Shown here in pieces: positions 28,240-38,400 of a stretch of 64,000 bases of DNA. The translations under genes and the position numbers were made by a program. Within the stretch, counting starts at the first letter, position 1, and every line of letters begins with the position of its first letter. The notes below the pieces were generated by a model. That model did not search any database, was not told the origin of the DNA, and was given only the letters and a program-made list of their open reading frames with translations. Source of the DNA: Monodelphis domestica. Its lineage: Eukaryota > Chordata > Mammalia > Didelphimorphia > Didelphidae. The stretch is taken from the NCBI RefSeq assembly GCF_027887165.1, contig NC_077232.1:7401391-7465390 (forward strand), read 5' to 3'.

Positions 28240-31200
28240 ATGACCAACGAGCTGGACATCTTCGTGGGGAACACGACTCTCATCGACGAGGACGTGTACC
28301 GGCTGTGGCTGGACGGATACTCGGGTGAGTGTGGCTGGCGGGTGGTGCTTGGCGATTCCTGGAGGCGGAGGCGAGGGTTGGGGGCGGGGCACTCCCCTGC
28401 CCCGCCCCCCCCCACCCGTCTGCTCTGTTGGTCCCACAGTGAGCGATGCGGTGGGGTTGCGGGTGCGCTCGGGCATCTTGGAGCAGACGGGGGCCACGGC
28501 GGGGGTCCTGCAGAGCGACACCATGGACCATTACCGGACCTTCCACATGCTCGAGCGCCTGCTGCACACGCCGCCCAAGCTGCTGCACCAGCTCGTCTTC
28601 CAGATCCCGCCTTCCCGGCAAGCGCTGCTCATCGAGAGGTGCTTGGGGATGGGCTCCCCTCCCCGGCCTTGCCTGCTCTGCATCCCTCTGGGGCCCCCTC
28701 CTCTACATTCCTCTCTGCACCAGTCCTGGGTGCCCTTCTGTTCTGCATCACCCAGAGAACTTCCTCTTCATCCTATCCAAGACTCTCCTCTTCCTCCTTG
28801 CGACCCCCCATAGTCAGGGCCTTCCCCCTCTCCTTCGTGGTCTTCTTCCTCTCTGCTGCGTTCAGGACCCCAAGCCTTATCCTGCTCCTCCTGTTCGCCC
28901 CTCCCACAGGTACTATGCCTTCGATGAGGCCTTTGTCCGGGAGGTGCTGGGAAAGAAGCTGTCCAAGGGCACCAAGAAGGACCTAGATGACATCAGCGCC
29001 AAGACAGGGGTGACCCTCAAAAGCTGCAGGAGGCAGGTCAGGGCTCTAGTGGGCTCTGTCCCCACCTGCTATCCTCCCTGGCTTCTGGTTCCATCCAGAG
29101 CTGCTGTTCTGGTCCTGGGATGCTCCCGGGTCTTCTCACTCCCTTCATCATCTCTTCCTTGGGGCACTCGAGTGGGTTCCTAGCTAACTGGGGCCCCAAA
29201 CCCATCTTGTGTCCTCCCTCCACTGCTGCTGGTGCACCTACGCCATCCCTCTGCTCAGAACCCTTCTGTGGTGTCCCATTGCTTGGCTCGAACAAAAGCA
29301 TAGACTCCTGGTAGGAACCCACCTTTCTCAGCCCAGCTTCCCATCAAAGATGCTTTCTTCCTGCACTCTTATAGCCCTGCCCTCTCCTGGGGCCCACTCT
29401 GAGTTGGTCTGTTCCCACCTATGAGGCAGACCCTCAGGGCCCTGTCCTACACCTCCTACCCCCCAGCCCAAATGACTTTATCTAGGGCCACCAGCATCCT
29501 GGTGACAGTTTTGACCCTCTAGGCAGCCAGACCACGTAGAAAGCCAGAGACCTGGATTCTAGTGCCAACATTGCCACAGACTACCCAGCAATCTCAGACA
29601 AATCCCTTCCCCTCTCTGGCCTTTCTTTGTAGAGGCATGGAAAGTGTTGGGCCCAGACTCTGGAAACTCTTGAATTCAAATCTGATCTCAGAAACTTAGC
29701 TGTGGGACCCAGGATCTCTCCTGCAATCTCTGCCTGCCTCAGTTTCCTCATCTGTAAAGTGATAGCACCTTTTTTCCAGGACTGTTAAGATTCAAGCAAA
29801 ATTTTGTAAAGCATTAAGCACAGGTCCAGGCACATAGTAGGTATTTAATAAATACTCAGTAAGGGGCAACTAGATGGCTCAGTGGATCCAGGTCTGAGGA
29901 TGGGATGTCCTGGGTTCAGATTTGGCCTCACACTTCCTAGCTATGTGACTTTGGGCAAATGTATAAATGGAGATTTTGAACCCTAGACTTCATTCCCTAG
30001 AAGTCCTTGGTATTTACCAGAATTCCCTATAATCTTTCCTGCATCTCCACGTTGGGGAGATCATGGTTTTGGTATTTAACTGGCAGTAATGCTTCCCACC
30101 TGCTCTCTTCCTTTGCAATGATGCAACAGAGGGATTTTTAAATGGGGTCATCAGCCATGGGCATGAGGTTTTTATTTTCTATCTTTATTCCTTGATTTCT
30201 AATGATCGTTTAATAAACCTCAAAAAATATATTTATATTATTAGAGATATAATTTAATTTTTATACAAGTCACTTTACCCTGATTGCCTAGCCCTTACTG
30301 GTTTTAGAATTGCTCTTTTTTTATACACTTTAGAATTATTATTAAGACAGAAGGGATAATTTACTCATTTATTTAAAAACAAATAAATGCTTATTTGGGA
30401 AATAAAATGATCTCTGAACTGTTTTCAGTCTCTTCTGACCTGGGGGGTCTCTATTGTCCCTTCCCCTCCATTATCGCAGTTCTGTCTACTGAATATGACT
30501 TGAGCATCCTACCTTTAGTGAAACTTGGGGGCTCGCCAAGTTCCCCACAATGGATTGTGATTCGCCCTTTCCTCTGAGCATTGCCCCCCATTTCTGGGAA
30601 CTCCCAGGTGTTGGCTTTAGGGACATATATCAGCTGACAGTTACATTTTCTCATGTTTTTTCTTCTGTGAGCCTCCTGACAACCATAAGATATAGGAGCT
30701 ATTATTATCTCTATTTTACAGATGAATAAACTGAGACTGAGGATCTGACTACTTGTCCTAGACCACACTATGCCTGAGACAGGCCTTCCTAGCCCAGAAC
30801 TACAGAATAACAGAATTGGAAGAGATCTTAGAGGCAAACTAGTCCAACTCTCACTAAATAAGGGTCTCACATATTCCCCCAGCCTTCCCACTCCCCTAGG
30901 TAGTACTTATACAGCTCTTCCTTAAGACCTTCATTGAATCAAGGATTAAAAGCCTCTTGAGGGCAGGCTATCCTCCTTTGGGACTATGCTTTGCTTGCCC
31001 CCTCCCTGACTCCTCATCCTGCTCTAGGCCAGCAGGAGTCTCATTCCCCCTCGCAGTCTATGTTGGTCTGGTCACCCTGAGCTTTCTCTTCTCCAAGCTA
31101 TACCTTCTCTGAGACAACATACCAAAATTTGTGGGATGCAGCCAAAGCCAGTCAATAGAAAAGTTATATCTATAAATGCTTACATCAGTGAAATAGAGAA

Positions 31201-33809
31201 GGAGCATGTAATCAAATTGGGCATGCAACTAGAAACTAGAAAATACTAGAATTAAGTATAAACTAAAAATCTCTAATCAAACACCAAATTGGAAATCCTG
31301 AAAATCAAAGGAAAGTTGAACAGGATGGAAACTAACCATTGAATGAATACATCTAGGATTTGGTTTTATGAAGAAGAACAAACAAAATAGATAAGCCATT
31401 GGCTAACTTGATTTTGAAAAGAACAAAGAAAACCAAGTTATCCAAAATAGAGAATAAATACACAACAAATGGTGAGGAAATTAAAGCAGTTATCAAGCTG
31501 AATTCCCAACACTTTCCTCCAGCTCTCAGCCCCCTGCACCTGCTTTAGACTCTAATCATGTGCTTTCTGTGAGTTCCTTGGGGGAGAGGACCCCAAGTCC
31601 CCCTGCCTCAGCCTCTCCTCCGCTGCCTCTTCTACCCCACAGTTTGACAACTTCAAGAGGGTCTTCAAGGTGGTGGAGGAGATGCGGGGCTCCCTGGCTG
31701 GGAACATTCAACAGCATTTCCTCCTTTCAGACCGGCTAGCCAGGTGAGGGCTGTGGGGGTGGGAGGGCTTGACCCTGGGGGTCTGGAGTCTGGCTAAGAG
31801 CCCAGGCTTCCCCAGGGACTACGCTGCTGTCGTCTTCTTTGCCAATAACCGCTTTGAGACGGGGAAGAAGAAGCTGCAGTACCTGACTTTTGGGGACTTG
31901 GCATTCTGCGCAGAACTGATGATCCAGAACTGGACGCCGGGTGCTGTAGGTGAGTAGCCCCCTTCTCCCTCCTCCCCACCAGGGTAAGTTCCAGGTCAGG
32001 ATGTTGAGGGCACCCCAGCTCTACTTGCCCCAGCCAACAGGTGCTTCCCCAGAAGCTGTTCCCTCCTTGAGCACACACATACAAGTGTCCTCAAAAAAAG
32101 GCCCCTTGTCCTAATCCCACCCTGTCTTTCTCCCCCAAGGCTCAAATGGGTGGGTGGGCACTTGCTCCTGCCTGACTGAGGACTCAGCCAGGGACAACAA
32201 GGCTGAGACTGCACACCCTTCCCACATTTGACTGGGGGGAGGATCCTTGATTTAGAGCTAGGAGGGATGCCCGAGGTTGGCATTTCTTTCCCAGGTTCAG
32301 TGACAGCCCAAGGTAATATGACTAGTGAATGTCTAAGGCAGGATTTGAATCTAAGCCCACCACGTCGAGGGCCCCAGCCTGTAAATGACTGAGCCAGGCT
32401 GAGGACTTCCTGCCAGGCTGGGCTGAATTCCTCCTTCCAGGGTCCCTTTTCCACCCTGGCCAGGCCTGGTTTCCCACAGTCAGAACCCAGGCCTCAGCCA
32501 GCTTCTCCCCCTGGACCCCTCAGCAGACTCCCAGCTGGACGACATGGACGTGGACCTGGATAAGGAGTTTCTCCAGGACCTGAAGGAGCTTAAGGTGCTG
32601 GTGGCTGACAAGGACCTGCTTGATCTGCACAAGAGGTAGTTGGGGCTGGGAAGGGGAAGGGAAGAAGCCAGGACCCAGAGAGGAGGAGCTGGAGTCAGCG
32701 GTGACCACTTCCTTCCTCCACAGCCTGGTGTGTACGGCGCTCCGAGGGAAACTTAGCGTCTTTGCGGAGATGGAAGCCAACTTCAAGGTCAGTCCCACCT
32801 GGACCACAGACTGTAAGGGGTCCTTAACCCTCTAGAAGGTGCTTAAAGAGCCTGCACCCACCTTGGTGTCTCTGAAGAGGCCCAGATACAGCCTTCCTCT
32901 GGGTTGCTGCCTCCAAATCCTCCGTCTCCCTTTCCTGGCTTGGCTGCCCAAAGCCTGGTTTCTTGTAGTGGCTCTGCAGGAGACACTACTGATCCTGGAG
33001 GGACCCGTCAAGGCCCAGGTGGCCAAGCTGGCCTGGCAGCGCTGTGGGGGATGCCAGCTGCCTGCCTTTAGAAGGGGAGTCCCCCTGTCCTAGGGTTCTG
33101 AGGTCCCTGGGATGACAGGGACAGACTCGAGGACCCCTGGCTTCCCGGCCCCACAGAACCTGTCCCGAGGGCTGGTCAACATTGCCTCCAAGCTGACTCA
33201 CACCAAGGATGTGCGTGACCTGTTTGTGGATCTTGTTGAGAAGGTGCGTCCCCCTACCCTGGGACTAACTCTCTCTCCTCCCTTATTAAACTGACCCAGC
33301 CCCCCGGCCCCAGCCCCCGCCCTTCACTGGCATGACAGGCTTCCTTTTCTCATCCTGCCCATCTCAGCTGTGACTTTCTATGGCGGAGGGGATTGGGCTG
33401 ATGGGGAAGGGGAAAATATAGTGGTGCCCGTCCGTCTTCTCAGTTCATAGAACCGTGCCGCTCCGACCGGTGGCCGCTGAACGATGTCCGGCTCTTCCTG
33501 AACCAGTATTCCGCTTCAGTCCACTCCCTGGACGGCTTTCGGTGAGGGGCCCCCCGGCCCACGCCCCCTACCTCCTTCCTGGCAGCTGTCTTCTGCCCGG
33601 GCTGCAGCTGTGCTGCAGGCTGCCTGTTGGCACTGGGCTCCCCGCCAGCCCTGGCAGCTGTGTCTTAGGCCTCTCCCTCCTCTTGGCCCTGGGCGGCCAG
33701 GACTGAATCCCCCTAAGCAGCTTCTCTCTCCATTGCCAGACACCAGACCCTCTGGGATCGGTACATGGTCACCCTTCGCAGCTGCCTCCTGCGCATGTAC
33801 CACGACTGA
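28240..33809 (+). CDS. FIBP: FIBP, FGF1 intracellular-binding protein, 358 or 357 aa
   Basis: Binds internalised acidic FGF (FGF1); loss in humans causes an overgrowth syndrome. Ten exons: 28240-28324, 28440-28638, 28910-29036, 31643-31743, 31816-31949, 32524-32635, 32724-32787, 33157-33243, 33444-33541 and 33740-33809. All junctions are GT-AG and phases agree. Landmarks: [20 protein letters not shown] start, [77 protein letters not shown], and the YHD end. No signal peptide or membrane segment. Exon 6 begins at CAGCAG (32521-32526), a tandem acceptor giving AVADSQ or AVDSQ; the shorter choice gives 357 aa, the length of one human isoform. Intron 3 holds most of the transposon debris. Confidence 0.97.
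29560..29860 (+). mobile_element. MIR SINE in FIBP intron 3
   Basis: GCCTCAGTTTCCTCATCTGTAAAGTG, GGACTGTTAAGATTCAAGC and CAGGCACATAGTAGGTATTT are the forward MIR order. Confidence 0.7.
29866..30350 (+). mobile_element. tRNA-head SINE split by a ~310-bp insert
   Basis: SINE head and core are at 29866-29958 (GGGGCAACTAGATGGCTCAG to GACTTTGGGCAA). The core resumes with CAAGTCACTTTACCCTGATTG at about 30269 and ends near 30350 in AAGACAGAAGGG. The insert (about 29959-30268) is AT-rich, holds an AATAAA (30211-30216) and its ends look mutually inverted (TGTATAAA at the left, TTTATACA at the right). Its family is not recognised. Confidence 0.6.
30351..31109. other. FIBP intron 3, partly old repeats
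   Basis: A reversed MIR lies at about 30640-30800 (CTCTATTTTACAGATGAATA). A GAATGTCAGAGC-family unit follows (AGAATAACAGAATTGGAAGAG, 30805-30860). The rest is unrecognised intron. Confidence 0.5.
31110..31510 (+). mobile_element. L1 ORF2 internal fragment in FIBP intron 3
   Basis: In broken frames it reads like the L1 ORF2 segment between endonuclease and reverse transcriptase: [14 protein letters not shown]-like, [15 protein letters not shown]-like and [17 protein letters not shown]-like. Both ends of the element are missing and stops are frequent. Confidence 0.7.
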
Positions 33810-33884
33810 GGTGCCCCTGGGGCCTGCAGAGCGGCACAGGACACCAGCTCAGCAGTTCCTATCTGGCCCTCCCTTGCCCTGTGG

Positions 33885-34150
33885 GTAGGATGGGGTGGAG
33901 GGTGAAGCCGGGCCCAGACCGGGAGCTCGGCTCCCGACTCCAGGCCAAGATACTTGCTCCTCATCTCCCCGTTAGTTGGTGGGAGCCGGGGCCTAGGGCG
34001 GGGAGCTTCATCCCTGACCTCAGGCCCAGGGCGCCTGTCCCCAGCGCTCCCAATTGGACCCCTCCTGCCTTGTGGACGTTGGGGAGGGGAGGGGAGCCGG
34101 GGTCCAGGAAGCTGACCCCTGACCACAGGCCCAGGACAGCAGCTCTCCAG
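33885..34150 (+). repeat. Imperfect tandem units in FIBP 3' UTR
   Basis: Related segments of about 110 bp recur: GGGAGCTCGGCTCCCGACTCCAGGCC, GGGAGCTTCATCCCTGACCTCAGGCCC and GGAAGCTGACCCCTGACCACAGGCCC. Confidence 0.6.
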
Positions 34151-34188
34151 CTTCCTGGGCCATCCCAGAGTCCCTCTTTGTGCTGATC

Positions 34189-34194
34189 AATAAA
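34189..34194 (+). terminator. FIBP polyadenylation signal AATAAA
   Basis: TGATCAATAAATGAGC, about 380 nt after the FIBP stop. No other gene lies between. Confidence 0.8.
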
Positions 34195-34199
34195 TGAGC

Positions 34200-35386
34200 A
34201 GACTTGGGGCTGAGCCTTGAGATCCTGGGGAGTCTGACTGGCTGGTTCTTGGGCCTGAGACAGGATCCTGGAGGTGGAGGCAGCAGCTGCATGGGTGGAG
34301 CCCTCTCCTCCTCCCCAGATTTGGCAATGGGGGCGTCCCGGGAAGACCACTTGGCCTGGATCGAGAGACCCTGGGCTTAGAGCCCGAAGTCCCTCGGCCT
34401 CACAGAGAGAGGCTGAACGGAGGCTTCTCCGAGGCCCCTTTGAGCTCTGACCTTGTGTCCTGTTGTTCTCGGGTCCCTTCACACAGGGCTGCTCTTCTGG
34501 GGTCAACGTTCTCCCCACCCCTGGCCCAAAGCTAACACCCCACTGTCTAGGTTGAGGATTCGTCCTCCATTTAGTGAGAGGAGAGGGATGTGAAGGCCTG
34601 AGGTTACTTGGACATTGGCAAAGCTTTCTTGCTGGTCTGATAGAAAAAGGGTTAGGGTTAGGGTTCGAGGAGGGCTTCTTCACCTTTCATGGAGTTCCCC
34701 CTAGGCAGCTGGGGAAACTTTCTGTCCCATTTTTGTTGGGGGGTTTTAATTCTTAATGGAAGGAAATGCTAGATGTCAGTTTAAGATCATTGGGGTTTTC
34801 CCCATCTAAGTTTACAGGCCACCTGCTCTCCTTGATATCTGTGGACCCCTGAAGTCGAATTTGAACTCAGGACTCAACTGTGCCGCCTAGCCACCCCTCC
34901 TATGTAAAGTCTTACACTAAGGCACAAGAAGTCAACTTCACCAGCTTGAGATGGGGAAGGTGTTTATTCTGGAAAAGATCTGGGGGTCTTAGTGGACTGC
35001 AAGCTAGAGAGTAGGGGACAGGTTCTGGCAGCCTTGAGGTAGGGAAGTGACTCCCACACATACAATGCATTCTGCCCCCATCTGGAGGATTGTATCCTGG
35101 GCACTGGGGTCTGAGAACTGTCCAGAGAAGGGCAGCCAGGGTGGCGAAGGGCCGGGGCTCCACGAGGGAGGTTTAGCTGGGGGTAGAGAGAGAGATGAGA
35201 ACTCTGGCAAAGAGGGAAATTGAGGTTCCGTCTCAGGAACGTGTCTCTCCCCTTTGAGGCTGTCCCACAGGGCCTGTCCAGCAGGGCCCATGACACCATC
35301 TGAGGCCCAGGATGGTCTCTGCAGGCTCGCCCCCGATCCCCCTCCCTCCCTCTGCCAGGTCATTTCGGAAGTCGTGGGCCCACAGC
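34200..35386. other. Spacer between convergent FIBP and CTSW
   Basis: No gene. Includes three TTAGGG-like units (34649-34665), a reversed SINE scrap (GAATTTGAACTCAGGACTC, 34858-34900) and otherwise unrecognised sequence. Confidence 0.5.
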
Positions 35387-35392
35387 TTTATT
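35387..35392 (-). terminator. CTSW polyadenylation signal
   Basis: TTTATT on the plus strand is AATAAA for CTSW, about 32 nt beyond its stop codon, so the 3' UTR is very short. Confidence 0.75.
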
Positions 35393-35423
35393 GTGTTCAG
35401 CTCCTAGAGGGGGGGGGGGGTCT

Positions 35424-38400
35424 TCAGCGGGGACAGGGCCTCCCTGGCGCATCTTCTCTTCCCACAAGCGCAGTGACTGGGTACTTGGTGATGCCGCAGG
35501 CGTTGGTCCCCCTCCGCAGCCGGAAGTAGCCCTGGGGGGGGAGTTGGCATGGGGGGTAGGTCCAGCTGCCCTTTGCCCCCTCCCCCCTCCCTTCCTCCGA
35601 GCCTCACCTCTTCTCCCCAGTCGCTGCCCCAGGAGTTCTTTAGGATCCAGTAGGCACCGTCCTTGGTGTCTGCCAGGGAGATACAGGGAGTGATTGGGGA
35701 GCCCCAGAGCCGAGGACAGAGCCCTCCCAGGGGCCCCCCAAGCACTCACTCTGGCCGAAGCCCACCAACAGTACGGAGTGGTCCACTTGGTTGGGGTCAC
35801 AGTCGTCCTTCGGCCTGATCACCCCTTTTCTGTAGGTCTGAGGGGTGAGGGAGGAGAACATGGCCGTCTCTGGGCCGGCCCAGGGCAGCCCTTCCGCCCT
35901 TCCCCTCCCCTCGGACCCACCTTTAAGAGTGCCTGGTTGATGGTCACTGTGATGGGCCCCTTTAGCGCCAGATGCTCTGCCATGGCTGTGGTTTGAAAGG
36001 CTGCTGTTAGCTTTGTGGCATGGGGGGGGAGGGCTGGCAGAGGGGGAAGTGGTGACCTAGGCCTGGGGGGGTTGTGATCTGAGGTTTCTGGGCCCCCCCA
36101 AGTTACGCCACCCACTCCTCCCTCCCACAGGCCTGAGGTGGGTCAGGATGTGCTCTCCTGGGCTCCCTCCTACCGGCTACCCACCCATGATTTCTCCTAG
36201 GAGGCTGGCCTGGGGCCTTAGGTGGGCCCCCAGCCAGGCCCAGCCTTCCCAGACCACAAAGAGCCGGTCAGTCGGGACCCGGGGTTTAGGCCTGAGCCCA
36301 GGAGGGGCCTCTGCCTGCCCCCACTTACAACAGGACCCAGATTCCCTTTGGCAGAGGCAGCAGGGGAGGCGTTGTTGTGGATGGGACGGCTGAGCCTTAC
36401 CAAGGCCAAGGGATGTGGCCAAGGGCACCGAGCATGCTCCTCCCCGCCTGGCCTCAGCTCTGGGGCCTGGCACTCACCATTCTCCTCCTTGGGCAGCATT
36501 AAGAAGTCCTGGATCCAGCCCGTTCTGTTTTGCTTCTTTTGGCAGCCTTTGCGGGAGAGCTGGTCTTGGTAGGGGTAATCCCGCTCTCTGGCCAGGCCTC
36601 CTGGTTGGGAGTTGGGAGACTCAGAGGCCCCCACCCGTGACCCCTCCCAGCACCCCCAAGCTTCCCGCTTCATGCCAGGGGGATGCTCCTACTTTGTCGG
36701 AGAATAGTCAGGAAGGCGTCCCAGACGAAGCCCCCCTTGCAAGCTTTTCCACAGCGGTCACAGTCCAGCACCTCTGCGGGGAAAAGGGGGCCTCAGTCAC
36801 ACACCACCCCCCCAGCCAGCCCGGCCATCCGGAGATACTCCCTGTGGAAACCTGAAGGGATCAGGAAGGCTTCAGGAACCCATGACCGGGGCCGAGGTGC
36901 TAAAGCAGGGGCGTGAGGCATGCGTCCCAGCGTTCACACAGCAGGGGACGGGGCAACAGGAAGTGGGTTCAGATGATGCTACTGCCTCTGGGACCTGGAG
37001 CAACTTAACCTTTCCTGGCTTGGTTACCTCATAAAGGGGGGCCAGATCTTGACTTTGGGGCATTCTGCTTAAGCTTTCGGGGTTCCCTGGAGTCAGTGAG
37101 GGGTCGCCCTTGGATTCCTCACGGATCAGCCCAACCCCTGTTCCTACAGCCCTCCGGACTTTATCAGAGGCTTGGGCCAACCTCGGAGGCAGGTAGAGGG
37201 CACAGAGATTGTTGTATTGTGGGGGACAAGTTAGAGGAACTGCTAAGACTGGTCCAGGAGCCAAGCCTGCGTGTCCCAAAGCCAGGCCCAGCCCCTTCTT
37301 CCCAATTCTGTTTTCCAGTCCCCAAAGGCCTTGAGTGCCACAGCAGGCAAAATGGTCCCCGGCCTCCCAGGGCCCACATGCAGAGAGAGATTCATGATAA
37401 CTTGAGGAAGGAGACCATGCAGAAAAGAGATCCGTTTCTCATATTTGTATCTTTAAGAAAAAAACCCTTAGCCACCATCTTAGAATCAATACTGTGTATT
37501 AGTTCTGAGGCAGAAGAGCTAGGCAACTGGGGTTAAGTGACTTGCACAGGGTCACATGGCTAGGAGATGTCTGAGATCACATTTGAACTCGGGACCTCCC
37601 ATCTCCAGGTCTGGCTCTATCCACCAAACCACCTAGCTACCTTTACCTTTGTATGGCCCATAGCTAGGATGCCCAGAACTCCTCCCCCCAGTTTTTGGAA
37701 ACCAGCTCCCTTCAGGTACTGCCCCCCCATTCCATTGGACACCTGGATGTATGCTGTATTTAATTACTGGTGGATGTGGGTTTCTTACACACATACAATA
37801 TAATGTCAAGTTTTGGAAGACACCAAGTAGGTGCCTGTGAATTTGTTACTTAGTAGGATAGATAAGACTTGGCAAAATACATTGGATGTGGTGAATGAGG
37901 GAGAGGGAAGAGTGAGGAAGTCTCCATGGAAGGATGGTGATAGTCAAAGGGAAGCCTGGAGACAGGGCACAACTCAGGGAGAAGGGGATGCTTTAAGGAA
38001 CATCCAGTTGGGAGTGCCAAGCCAGAAATAGGGGATGCAGGACTGAAGTTCAAGAAACCATAGATCTAGGTGATAACAGAACCTATGGGAGCTGATGTGG
38101 TCCCCACATGAAACAGCATAGACCAGTGATGGCAAACCTGCCCCCACCCCCAGACTAAATGTTGTGCTGACTCCATCCCAGACCGTGTGTTATGCCCACC
38201 CCTCTGCCCCGCCCTTTATCCCACACAGAGAAGGGAGAATGCGCTCCCATTGGGCTGCTGGATGGAGGGATGGGTGAAATGAGGAATGTCCTCAGCAATT
38301 GTAGAGGGGGAGGGGAGTGACTGGAGAGCTCTGCTCCCCTCCAGCTCTGCCTCCTGTGAGCCACCCACCTTATCCCCTGTATGCTCCCATTGAGTTTCTG

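Noticed and set aside
34649-34665. Interstitial telomere
   Set aside because: Only about three TTAGGG-like units, too few to mean a chromosome fusion.
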